Assembly (NCBI GenBank): GCA_949592205.1
Contig: CATIUR010000003.1
Coordinates: forward strand, 167,885,759 to 167,949,758
Reading direction: 5' to 3'
Length of the DNA: 64,000 nucleotides
Source: Helichrysum umbraculigerum
Lineage: Eukaryota; Streptophyta; Magnoliopsida; Asterales; Asteraceae
Shown: in pieces, positions 47,488 to 58,342 of the stretch
How positions within the stretch are numbered: position 1 is the stretch's first letter
Layout: each line of letters starts with the position of its first letter
Translations under genes and position numbers: made by a program
Notes under the pieces: model-generated
What the model was told of the DNA's origin: nothing
The model's input: the letters and a program-made list of their open reading frames with translations, nothing else
Databases searched by the model: none

Positions 47488-50400
47488 ATGGCAAATATAA
47501 ATGGTGCAGATCCTCCCGTCCCCAATCCCGCCCATAACTCGAACTTCTCACTACTCTCGGTTCTTGGAAGTGAAAGATTAACCGGTACAAACTATATGGA
47601 CTGGATGCGTAACCTAAGGTTTACCTTGAGGTACGAGAACAAGGAATATGTTCTCGATGAGCAGATTCCCGTAATTGATGAAGAATCAACCCAAGAGAAG
47701 ATTGAGGCACACCGGAAACATTATGATGATGCGAATAAAGTGTCTTGTATCATGGCATCTTCCATGAGCCCTGAACTGCAAAAGACTTTTGATAACACTT
47801 GGGCTTATGAAATGAACCAACAGCTGAAAGAAATGTTTCAGGCTAAGGCAAGCAAAGAACGCCTTGATGTGGTGAAATCCCTCATGGCTTGCAAGCCCAA
47901 ACCTGGAGTTTCTATCTGTGCTTTCGTCTTAGAGATGAAAGGGTACTTTGATAGATTAGAGTCATTGAACATGGTATTTGACACAGAGTTTTCCATCGCC
48001 ATAATTCTATCCAGTTTGCCAGCTGTCTACAATCAGTTTGTAATGTCATATCAGATGAATATGAATGAGAGGGAAGGCTCAATAATGGAACTCCACAATT
48101 TACTGCAAACTGCTGAACAAGGAATCAAGAAAGATGATGTGTCCTCTGGCTCAGCAGCTCCTGTGTTGACTGTTGGTCAAAGTGCAAAGAAAAGAAAAAG
48201 GTCAAATTCTAATTGGAAAAGGAAGACTGCTGACGGAAAGTCTGTTCGCAAGTCTAAGAAAGGGACTGATTCTGAGATTGCACCTGTTAGTGACCCCAAG
48301 GAAGCAGTGTGCTTCTACTGCAACACTAAGGGGTATTGGAAGCGTAACTGCCCAAAGTACCTGAAGGACCTTGAAGATGGAAAGGTCGAGAAGAGTACTC
48401 ACTCAGGTATGTTTATGATCGAACTCCATAATACTACAACTTCTAATTCGTGGGTTCTGGATACAGGGTGTGGTAATCACATTTGCACTGTATTGCAGGG
48501 GCTAAAGGAAAGTAGAAGTGTGAAGCATGGAGAGCTCAACCTAGTTATGGGAAATAAGGGAATTGTACCTGTGACGAAGATTGGAAGATTTGAGCTCATG
48601 CTGAATTCTGGAGTTAGGATAGATTTAAATAATTGCTATTATTCGTCAAAAATGACTAGAAACATTATTTCATTTTATGCTTTGTTTAAAGATGGTTATC
48701 ATTTTACTTTTGATAATGGAAATGGAGATATTTTGGTTTATTTAAATAATTGTTTTGTTTTTAAAGCTTCTCCTTACAAAGGCATATATGAAAATGTTGA
48801 ATGTGTTAGCAATGTTATTTTAAATGTTGATTCGTCTAATGAGCTTGATAAATCTAAGTTGTGGCACTATCGTCTAGGGCACATAAACAAGAAACGCATC
48901 GCCCAACTCCAAAAGGATGGAGTATTGGAATCATTCGACCTCAAATCGGATGATGTATGCGAATCTTGTTTATTAGGCAAGATGACTAAATCACCATTCA
49001 AAGGATCATGTGAAAGAGGTGAAGGATTATTGGATTTGGTACATACAGATGTATGTGGACCATTCCGATGTACTACAAAAGATGGAAATAGATACTATGT
49101 TACATTTACTGATGACTTCAGCAGATTTGGACATGTTTATCTGATCAAACATAAGTCAGATACTTTTGAGGTGTTCAAAAGATATCAAAGCGAAGTAGAG
49201 AATCAACTGGGCAGAAAGATAAAGGTTCTCCGATCCGATAGGGGAGGAGAGTACCTTAGTATCGAGTTTCTCGATCATCTTAGAAACTGTGGAATAGTTT
49301 CACAATTGACTCCTCCTAGAACACCGCAGCTTAATGGTGTTGCTGAGAGGAGAAACAGAACTTTGTTAGACATGGTTCGATCTATGATGAGTCGAGCAAC
49401 ACTTCCAATAAGTTTCTGGGGTGGGTTATGCATTAGAAACAGCCGCCCATATCTTAAATCAAATACCCACTAAGAAAGTTTTAAAGACACCTTATGAGAT
49501 GTGGAAGGGAAAGAGACCTTCTCTTGATCACATCAAAATCTGGGGTTGTGAAGTTTTCGTTATAAGAGAAACTCAGGACAAACTAGACTCCATATCTGAA
49601 AAGTGTCTTTTCGTCGGTTATCCACAAGTCGTTTGGATATTTATTCTACAGACCCAAGGATAATGTGGTCTTTGTAGCTCGAAGAGGAGTGTTCCTTGAG
49701 AGAGAAATGATATCTAAAGAGGACAGTGGGAGTAAAATTGATCTTGAAGAAATTCAAGAATCTACCGATGTAGAACCTATAATAAACACTGACGTTCAAC
49801 AAGAGGTGGAGACACCTGTTGAACCTGAAGACATATCCTTACCCGTTCGCAGATCTAGTAGAGTTAGCAATCCTCCTGAGTTCTATTATGGTTACCAAAT
49901 AGAAGAAGGGGATAAGATAAGTGATAGTGCACTGAATTAGATGAGCCTGCTAACTACAAGGAAGCGATGGCAGGCCCTGAGGCTGCTAAGTGGAAGGAAG
50001 CTATGAAAAGTGAAATTCAGTCCATGTATAACAACCAAGTTTGGAATTTAGTTGACACTACACCCGGTCTTAAGACGGTGGGATGTAAGTGGATCTTCAA
50101 GAAGAAGACAGACATGGATGGGAACGTGCATACTTATAAAGCTAGATTGGTAGCAAAGGGCTATACTCAAACCTACGGGATTGATTATGAGGAAACCTTC
50201 TCACCAGTAGCTAAGATTAAGTCAATTAGGATTATGCTAGCCATAGCTGCGTTTCATGACTATGAAATTTGGCAAATGGATGTCAAAACCGCTTTCCTTA
50301 ATGGGAAACTGACAGAGGATGTGTTCATGGCACAACCGGAAGGTTTTGAAAATGAAAAGTATCATAATAGAGTGTGCAAGCTTGAAAAGGCTATTTATGG

Positions 50401-51520
50401 ACTTAAACAAGCCTCACGTAGCTGGAATCTCTGCTTCCATGAGAAAGTCACAGAGTTTGGATTTTCTAGAAGTGAAGATGAGTCCTGTATATATGTCAAG
50501 TTCAGTGGGAGTGTTGTAGTATTCTTAGTATTATATGTGGATGATATACTGCTCATAGGAAATGATATCCCAACTTTACAAGGTGTAAAAGCATGGTTGG
50601 GAAAATGTTTCGCTATGAAAGATCTTGGAGATGCAGTATATATCCTAGGTATAAAGATTTATAGAGATAGGACAAAACGTCTCATAGGACTCAGCCAGGA
50701 CACGTACTTAGATAAAATCTTGAAAAGATTCAATATGGAAAATTCTAAGAGAGGGAACTTACCCTTAAATCATGGCATAAAGATCAGTAAGGATCTGTGT
50801 CCAAAGTCAGAACAAGAATTGGACAGAATTAGTCGAATCCCATATGCTTCGGCTATAGAATCGATCATGTATGCCATGACGTGTACAAGACCTGATGTCT
50901 CATTTGCTTTGAGCTTAGTGAGTCGACATCAGCAGAATCCTGGTGAAGGTCATTGGACAGCTGTAAAGAACATTCTCAAGTATTTGAGAAATACTAAAGA
51001 CAGGTTCTTGGTTTATGGTGGAGAAGAGGAACTAAGAGTAACAGGTTATAGTGATGCCAGTTTCCAAACAGACAGAGATGATTGCCGTTCACAGTCTGGT
51101 TGGGTGTTCTTACTAAATGGGGGAGCGGTGACATGGAAAAGTTCTAAGCAAGATACAGTGGCAGACTCTACATGCGAGTCTGAGTACATTGCGGCTAGTG
51201 AAGCAGCAAAGGAAGCTATCTGGATGAGGAATTTCATTGGAGATCTTGGAGTTGTTCCAACAGTACAAGATCCTATTGCTATATTCTGTGATAATGAAAG
51301 TGCAGTCGCCTTGAGTAAAGAACCCAAGGATCACGGAAAGTCAAAGCACATTGAAAGGAAATACCATTTTGTTCGAAGTAAAGTCGAAGAAGGACATGTA
51401 ATTGTGAAGAGCATAAGATCAGAGGAAAATCCAGCTGATCCGTTCACAAAGCCTCTAGGAAAGTCCAAGCACGATGAACATGCTAGGAGCATAGGTTTAA
51501 GAGATAATGTAAAGTTTTAG
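47488..51520 (+). pseudogene. Gag-pol polyprotein of copia-3, nearly complete with three frameshifts
   Basis: The frame opens at 47488 with Gag (RLTGTNYMDWMRNLRFTLR), then a zinc knuckle CFYCNTKGYWKRNC whose His is Tyr, protease WVLDTGCGNH, integrase with WHYRLGH, CESCLLGK, HTDVCGPF, FTDDFSR and TPQLNGVAERRNRT. A frameshift near 49425 moves to the frame 49421-49663, another near 49625 leads to 49665-49940, and a third near 49938 leads to 49967-51520. The last part carries reverse transcriptase with an intact LYVDDILLI and RNase H with CESEYIAASEA and FCDNESAVALSK. It is the best preserved polyprotein of the three complete elements, but no single full protein can be read. Confidence 0.9.
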
Positions 51521-52394
51521 TAGTTAGTTTGAATTTGAAACATTATAAGCAATGATGGTAACTGTAATAGACTTGGTGATTAATAATGGAGATTTTTAAT
51601 GGGAAGGAGTTCTACCATTTACTATTGTTTGTCATTGTGTTTCAGTTTTGCATGTTTAGACACCACTTCCAGAGTAATAAGTTCTTACTCAAACCTCCTC
51701 AGTCGATCACACTAAAGGAAGTATGTGGTGAATTAAGACTGTCATGGAGTGTTAGTAGATGACTATGGAGATAGACATGGCATGGAGATTGCTGCAACAC
51801 TCATGGGTACTTAATGGGGATTTAAGTATAGGAGAAACCCGCACTCATGGAAGTTACTTCATGGATTGAAATCACGAGTAACTCTGAGATGATAATATCT
51901 TCTATTCTTAAAATGGAGATACATGAGTATCTAGTTCTTCAAATCTGTTATACTTTAATCTATTCTAACGCTGTGCGTAAAAGGCAGTTATAAAGGGTAT
52001 GATGGGTATGATACGATAAGTTGACTAGTGCTATGTAGTCGATATTTATTTGTTCCTTTTGCCTAAAATGGAAAAGAGATATCATGGGCCCTCTGATGAT
52101 TAAAGTTTGACTTAAAAAGTGCTAGGCCTGGCCGAGACTAAAGTGATAGTTCAGTAGTCTCATATAGTCAATATAATCGGAAATCGGAAAACATATATGA
52201 ATCTTGAGATTGATTATAATCCATGTCTCGGTTCATAAGATATCGTGAAACAAAGGAATGGTTGATCACTTATCTAAAGGACTAACTCAAAGATGAGATC
52301 AGAGTTCGGCAGTTGCTTGGGTGCACACTTTACATAGTTAATGTGAGATAGCCTTGAGACCAATAGTAGTTGATGAATTGTCCAAGTGGGAGAC
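51521..52394. other. Non-coding tail of copia-3 between pol and the 3' LTR
   Basis: About 870 bp without protein signature. The same tail is present in copia-2 (about 54440-55311) with recognisable similarity, so it is a regular part of this retrotransposon lineage. Confidence 0.7.
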
Positions 52395-53122
52395 TGTTGG
52401 AATAGTGTCCAATATCATAACTAATTGGTAAGACTATCATTAATGGTAAAGTCCTTTTTGGGTTGCCCTCATTAACAGTCAAGAGAAAGATGAAGGATAA
52501 TATTAATAGCATTAATATTATATTTAATTGTTTAATTAATTAATAGTTTATTAATTAGAAACTAAAAATAATTAAATTTGAGGAAGATTCCAGAATCTGA
52601 TCCAACCGCCGGTTGGAAGGTCCAACCGCCGGTTGGGATTAGGGTTACTGAGGCGGTGGAATTCGCAGACTTGGAGTAGAAGTCAAACAACTCCAACCTC
52701 CGGTTGGAAGGTCTAACCGCCGGTTGGGAGTCGAATTCAGCAAACCTTAGGGTTTCTTCCACAACTATAAATAGGGACAACATATACCTTCATAATACAC
52801 GTTTTCAAGTACGAATTTTCAAGGATTTTGAAAATTCGACTTTCGCTTGGGTTTTTGGGTGTGAAGCATTAGATGTATTCTACTTTGGGTAATTGCCTCC
52901 AAGTAACGAAGCTCTGCTCGTTGGTCTACGCGTGAGAAATTAGTTTTCTCTTAAGGTTAGTATTTTCCTTATATTCTCCTTGTCCAATTTATTCATTGTA
53001 CTATGTTGTTAAAGTTAAAGATCCCTTAGGGTTTTAGTTTCCTAATTGCCTTAGATTATTTAAAGTTTTTTTTTATTCCGCTGTGCATATAATAATCTAG
53101 TTAGGGAATAGAAAGCCCAACA
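52395..53122 (+). repeat. 3' LTR of copia-3
   Basis: Matches 45850-46576 with about 17 substitutions by eye; ends AGCCCAACA before the second GTATC. Confidence 0.93.
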
Positions 53123-55311
53123 GTATCTTCAAGAGGAAGATAGACATGGATGAGAAGTACACACTTATAAAGCTAGGATGGTAGCGAAGGGCTATACTCA
53201 AACCTTCGGGATTGATTATGTGGAAACCTTCTCACCAATAGCTGAAATAAAGTCAATTAGGATAATGCTTGCAATAGCTGCATTTCATGGTTATGAAATT
53301 TGGCAGATGAACGTCAAAACCACTTTCCTTAAACAGGAAATTGACAGAGGATGTGTTCAATGCACAACCGGAAGGTTTTGAAAGAGCAAAATATCCTAAT
53401 AAAGTGTGTAAGCTTAAGAAAGCCCTTTATAGACTTAAACAGGCTTCTTGTAGCTGGAATCTCTACTTCCATGAGAAAGTCAAACAGTTTAGATTTTCTA
53501 GAAGCAAAGATGAGTCCAGCATATGTGTCAAAGTCAGTGGGAGCATTGTAGTTTTCCTGGTATTATATGTGAATGATATAATACTCATAAGGAAATGTAA
53601 TTCCAACATTACAAGGTGTAAAGAGTTGATTGGGAGAATATTTTGCTGTGAAAGATTTGGAAGATACAATATATTCTTGGTACAAAGATTTACAGAGATA
53701 TGTTGAAAACGTCTCAAAAGACTTAACCAGGACATGTACTTAGAATGAAATTTTGAAAAGTTTTAAAATGGAGAATTCTAAGAAAGGGAATCTACCCTTA
53801 CATCATGACATAAAGATTACTAAAAGATTAGTGTCCAAAGACTGCATAAGATTGGACTAAATGAGTCGAGTCCCATAGGCTTCGGGGGATCGATCATATA
53901 TGCCATGACGAGTACAAGACCCGATGTCTCATTTGCTTGGAGCATAGTGAGTCGACATCAGCAGAATCCTGATAAATGTCATAAAACAGTTGTAAAGAAT
54001 ATTCTTGAGTATTTGAGAAATACTAGAGACAGGTTCTTAGATTATAGTGGAGAAGAGAAACTCAGAATAACAGGTTATAGTACAGTAAGTTTACAAACAG
54101 ATAGAGATGATAGTCGTTCACAATCTGGTTGGGTATTCTTACAGAATGGGGGAACAATAACTTTGAAAGGTTCAAAGCAAGATACAATAACAGATGGGAA
54201 TCTGAGTATATTGAAACTTGCGAGACTTAAAAGAAGTCATAAGGATGAGGAATTTCATTGGTGATCTTGGAGGTGTTCCAATAGAACGAATCCCAATGAA
54301 AATGTTATGTGATAATGGAAAGTCCAAAGCACATTGAAGTAAAATACCATTTTGTTCAAAGGAAGGTAAGGGACACATGATTGTGATGGACACACGATCA
54401 GTAAACGTGCGAGGAGCATAGGTTTACGAGATAAAGTTTTAGTTGTTTGATTTTGAAACATTACAAACAATGATGGGAACTAGAATAGACTTGGTGATAA
54501 ATGATGGAGATTCATTTATGTGAAGGAGTTCTACCATTTACTATCGTTTATCATTGTGTTTCAGTTTAGCATGTTTAGACACCACTTCCGGAGTGATTAG
54601 AATTACTCAAACCTCCTCAGTCGATCACACTATAGGAAGTATGTGGTGAATAAAGACTGTCATGGAGTGTTAGTAGATTGTCTATGGAGATTAGACATTG
54701 CATGGAGATTGTTGCAACACTCATGGGTACTTAATGGGGATTTAAGTATAGGAGAAACCCGCACTCATGGAAGTTACTTCATGGATTGAAATCACGAGTA
54801 ACTCTGAGATGATAATATCTTATATTCTTAAAATGGAGATACATGAGTTTCTAGTTTTCAAGTCTGTTATACTTTAGTTTATTCAAACGCTGAGCGTAAA
54901 TGCCAGTCATAAAGGATACGCTAGGTATGACATGATGAGTTGACTAGTGCTATGTATGCGAAATTTATTTGTTCCTTTTGCCTAAATGGAAAAGCGATAT
55001 CCCTGGGCCCTCTGATGATTAAATGTTGACTCATAAAGTGCTTGGCTTAGCCAGGACTAAATTGATATGTACAATTCAGTAGTCCCATATAGTCAAATTG
55101 ATCGGAAATCAGAAAACATAATCTTGAATCTGGAGATTGATTAAATCCATGTCCCAGTTTCATACGATATCTGAAACAAAGGAATATATGATCACTTATT
55201 TAAAAGGAACGTCACTGGATATGATCAGAGTTCGGCAGATGCATTGGATGGCACCTCTACTTAGGATAGAGACTGACCAATAGTAGTTGATGACTTGTCC
55301 AAGTGGGAGAC

Positions 55312-56193
55312 TGTTGGAAATAGTGTCAAAGGTCATAACTAATTGGTAAGACTATTTAAAGGTAGAGTCCTTTTTGGGTTGCCCTCGATGAACAGTAAGA
55401 GAAACAATAAGAGAGATAATATTAATTGAATTAATATTATAAGTTAATTAATTAGTTTGTTGATTTATCATAGTTGATAAATTAATTAGAAGCTAAAAGT
55501 AATTAACAGAAACTATAAAGAATATTTAGTTAGTTTATTAATTGGATATTAATTAGAAACTAAAAGGAACATTCTGGAAACGAGTTCCAACCGGCGGTTG
55601 GAAGGTTCAACCGGCGGTTGGAGGTTAGGGTTTGTAAGGCGGTGTAGACGTGTCATGACTTGGGCATGAATCAAGTCCAACCGGCGGTTGGAAGCTCCAA
55701 CCGGCGGTTGGAGGACGAATTCAGTTGTCCCACATCGGCCAAGGGATAAAACCCTGGGCTCCCTCTCCCCTTATAAATAGAGGCCTAACCCATGGTTTCC
55801 AATTATCCCAGTTTCGAATTGAATTCGATACTTTCTCTCTTTCTCATTCCGAATCCTAACGAGAGTTTACACGACGTAGAGTCGGGACCCTAGGATTTGG
55901 AGTTTCTCTTGGTTCACGGGTGTGAAACATTAGAGGTGTTCTACTTTGGGCACTTGCCATCCAAAGCATGGAAGGTCGAGCAAGGAGTTTGCGTGAAGGT
56001 TCTGCAAGGTTGTATGCGCGTGAGAAATTGGTTTTCTCAAAGGTTAGTAATTTCTCATTTATCTATTTATTTTGTTATTGTTAATAGCTCTATTAAGTAG
56101 CGGTCCTTTAGGGTTTAGTTTCCTAGTTGCTCTAGATTAATTGTTATTTTCTGCTGCATATGTTAATCTAGTTAGGGAATAGAAAACCCAACA
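55312..56193 (+). repeat. 3' LTR of copia-2
   Basis: Matches 41717-42599; ends AACCCAACA before the second CTATT, after which TKP2 exon 5 resumes. Confidence 0.93.
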
Positions 56194-56640
56194 CTATTGG
56201 CCCGGGCATCGTAAGTTACTTCAACCTGTTTACATCTCTCAAATAAAAAATAAAAAAAAAAAAGAAAAGAAAAGAAAAGAAGGTTATACCCCATTTCAAT
56301 AATTGCCTTTTCATGAGTTTGCCTGTGGTACTGATGCAATTGTATATAAATTAACTTAACTGTTGTTACTGCAGAACCCTATCTACTACAGAGCAACCTC
56401 TCTGGCTTTACAGTGGTCTTTGCAGAGGTGTTAACAGGGAAAAAAATATACGATAAAAATAAATACGAGAAGATCGATGGTATGTTCTGCAAAATTGGAA
56501 ATATGTCCTTACATCTTACTGCAAAATTATGTTTTGAAATCTGCAATGGGGTGAATCCGGAATCAAAGATGTTACAATCTTGAAGAAGTATGAAACGTAT
56601 ATCACAACATGAGCAAATGGGTGACATTCACAAAAATGAG

Positions 56641-56870
56641 TGGAACAAGAATACGGACACGAGAAGAATATCATTTGACACCAAAAAACGGAAACTTGCA
56701 TAGTAAAGTCATGATGTTAAATGCAAAAGAATTGACTGTCAATTCATCTGGTGACATACCTTCATTGCAGCCTACATCTATAAGTTCATCGGAGCCAATA
56801 ACTGTGGCTTCATATTCGATTGTATTTGCACATACGTTTTACTTTATATGCTTGCAACAGTTAGGTAGGA
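56641..56870 (+). pseudogene. Heparanase-like last-exon fragment
   Basis: Encodes the GH79 C-terminal piece [18 protein letters not shown] and on to ITVASYSIVFAHT, nearly the same as the intact gene at 9785-9975. A 2-base deletion near 56836 changes the frame before the original stop. None of the eight upstream exons, nor either catalytic Glu, is present. The open frame starting at 56609 is partly TKP2 3' flank and is not a gene. Confidence 0.88.
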
Positions 56871-57279
56871 ATTTTGAAATACATGGAGCCAAGAATTTGT
56901 TCCAGCATGGTTATTGAAGTTGGATCATACTGAATTGTAATAACACATAAGTGTTCATAGCAAAAAAGTTTAATAAGTGAAATATACAATTCAAGATTCA
57001 TGGTAATTTTGAAGCAAAATTTACACAAATATTACGCTACCTTGAACATAAGATATCATCATAAGTACAAGATAATTGGCTAATGACTTAACTATAACAA
57101 TTTACTACTAGCTGCCAAAAGGAACATAATATAATAATTTAAAAAACTAAAATAGTTCCTGCATAAGATAACAAGATTTTATTAGCTTCCTTGCCAGTAT
57201 GCAATTGTGTGAGGCCTAATAAAATACGGACTAATTATTTTTTTATCCAAAAACTTAGATAAAAAATTTGACTAAAATA

Positions 57280-57363
57280 TCCGAACTGCCGATTCGAACC
57301 AGCGACCCAAAGAAAGCTATGATCACACTACAGTCTTCCGCTCTACCAACTGAGCTAAGGTCA
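57280..57363 (-). pseudogene. Decayed tRNA-Tyr copy
   Basis: Matches the functional gene at 10314-10399 over its length. On the minus strand the A-box region TAGCTCAGTTGGTAGAG and the GTA anticodon remain, but the acceptor stem no longer pairs (TGACCTT against AGTTCGG), the B box has changed (GGTTCGAATCG), and the intron region is altered. A functional tRNA is unlikely. Confidence 0.85.
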
Positions 57364-57490
57364 ATTTTGCTATTAGCTTTGAAAACTTTTTTATTTAATA
57401 ATTACAAAATATCTACTGTATAACTGAATATACCTACAAAACCTTCAAAATAAATAGTTCTGTAATCGTTATATGCAAAGTTTTCATAAT

Positions 57491-58169
57491 TGAACATCAA
57501 AGGTAATCTGTATATAGATTCTTACTTATATGAAAACTTAAAATTAATCTTCTTGTAAAACTAAAAAAAGTATACTTACTTTAAGGGATAAATCTGTATG
57601 TTAATAGTTTTTAGAGCTGAACAGATTTATGTAAATGATTTTTTCACCATTTGAAGTGACTTATTCATTATTATTTTTTTTTTTAAATGAATATTTTAAG
57701 GGTATTTTAGTCATTTCAAGTGGCAGATGAACTATTTGTGAGACAATAAGCTAACTTTTAAGACTCGCTGACTTTTAAGACTCATAGCCCGAAAAAAAAG
57801 TTAAAGGACGATTTCTATAAATCCGTGTAAATCACGGGAACGTTTCATGAAATTTACTCAATTTTTTTACTAAAACATTATTATTATTCTAGGGATACTT
57901 GTTTTTATACATATAATCGTTAGTTACATGTTACGGAGTATTATAGTTTTTATCATTTGTGATATGAAAGTGTCGTCTTTCATCAATATATTATCCGTTA
58001 GAAATCATAATAACTTACTATGACAAATTCGTTCTTTTCAAATTGTTTGCATTTTTATGCGGTACTCATTTGTTTTCTCCATACAACGTATCAAGAAAGA
58101 AGTAACTCACCACCAAACAAGTCTGAGTACAAAAAAAATTAAAAACAAAATTATAAAAAACAAAAAAAA
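57491..58169. other. Intergenic sequence, nothing recognised
   Basis: A+T-rich, homopolymer runs, no bounded element or gene. Confidence 0.5.
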
Positions 58170-58179
58170 TATAATAATT

Positions 58180-58332
58180 CTTTTTCCTTGAAATCAACCC
58201 TTACAATGTAATACACCTACTATACAATCACCACGGATATATACTAATTGTTTGAAGTGAGGCTTGAACCCATAACCTCCGGATTTATAGGCTCCTCTTA
58301 TACCGCTAGACCAAAAGCCCTTAAATAACAAT
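58180..58332 (-). mobile_element. Short tRNA-derived SINE
   Basis: On the minus strand from 58320 the sequence begins GGGCTTTTGGTCTAGCGGTA, an A-box-like tRNA head, and has a B-box-like GGTTCAAGCC about 45 bp later, then a unique body to about 58190 and a T/A-rich tail. A 10-bp direct repeat TATAATAATT occurs at 58170-58179 and 58333-58342, but in A+T-rich sequence this is weak evidence and leaves about 12 extra bases at the head. A diverged tRNA gene is less likely because the anticodon arm does not fold well. Confidence 0.55.
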
Positions 58333-58342
58333 TATAATAATT

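Larger units (their letters stand above)
45850..53122 (+). mobile_element. Copia-3: Ty1/copia retrotransposon nested in copia-2
   Basis: LTRs at 45850-46576 (727 bp) and 52395-53122 (728 bp), TGTTGGAATAG...CCCAACA. The 5-bp repeat GTATC flanks it at 45845-45849 and 53123-53127. The primer-binding site TGGTATCAGAGCC (46578-46590) is perfect, and a purine tract AAGTGGGAGAC precedes the 3' LTR. Length 7.27 kb. By eye about 17 differences separate the LTRs. It is a sister family of copia-2: same gene order, related LTR plan and similar leader sequence. Confidence 0.95.
43540..54430 (+). pseudogene. Gag-pol remnant of copia-2, split by copia-3
   Basis: The left part (43540-45849) matches copia-3 gag, protease and integrase at the DNA level but is full of stops and indels; recognisable pieces include KASPCKGMYENVEYVSK and the linker MVNTDTQQEVVTPVE. 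The right part (53123-54430) resumes in reverse transcriptase at FKRKIDMD, continues with AKGYTQTFGIDYVETFSPI, and reads YVNDIILI where YVDD is expected, so a catalytic Asp is Asn. RNase H follows with many frameshifts. No full-length domain survives. Confidence 0.88.
41717..56193 (+). mobile_element. Copia-2: outer Ty1/copia retrotransposon in exon 5 of TKP2
   Basis: LTRs at 41717-42599 (883 bp) and 55312-56193 (882 bp), both TGTTGGAAATAG...AACCCAACA. The 5-bp repeat CTATT flanks it at 41712-41716 and 56194-56198. The primer-binding site is TGGTATCAAAGC (from 42601), and a purine tract AAGTGGGAGA precedes the 3' LTR. Without the nested copia-3 and its duplication it is about 7.2 kb, the same length as copia-3. 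By eye the LTRs differ at about 17 positions, near 98% identity, yet the internal genes are badly decayed. Confidence 0.95.
34026..56583 (+). pseudogene. TKP2: tandem kinase-pseudokinase paralogue, broken by a frameshift and retrotransposons in two exons
   Basis: All six exons of the TKP1 plan remain: 34026-35084, 35224-35465 continued at 40734-40748, 40959-41094, 41183-41346, 41614-41716 continued at 56199-56210, and 56375-56583. Exon 1 encodes a FERONIA-like kinase with IGQGGFGKVYRG, VAIK, HRDVKSSNILLD and DFGLSK, but the APE-equivalent DPEY reads DPKY. A single-base deletion near 34965 shifts the frame at the kinase C-terminus; the original frame continues as SGIVAGIMGLTSK. Exon 2 is split by copia-1 and exon 5 by copia-2 (which holds copia-3), each with a perfect 5-bp duplication. 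The second domain also lacks HRD (VTITKSRLDRHNILLDQ) and DFG (SGYDVTK), so it was already a pseudokinase before the duplication. Because the insertions sit in exons, normal splicing cannot rescue it. A kinase-1-only product ending at about 35015 is possible. Confidence 0.88.
56641..57490. repeat. Duplicated copy of the heparanase 3' exon and tRNA-Tyr block
   Basis: Aligns by eye with 9785-10500 in the same orientation and order: heparanase last exon, 3' flank, antisense tRNA-Tyr and about 100 bp beyond. The junction with the TKP2 3' end lies about 55 bp after the TKP2 stop. Confidence 0.88.

Noticed and set aside
56609..56917. A 102-residue gene starting MSKWVTFTKMSG
   Set aside because: The first residues are TKP2 3' flank and the rest is a copied heparanase exon; there is no independent start context and the catalytic exons are missing.
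58261..58320. A second tRNA gene on the minus strand
   Set aside because: A- and B-like boxes are present, but the cloverleaf does not fold well and a unique SINE-like body follows; it is called a SINE.
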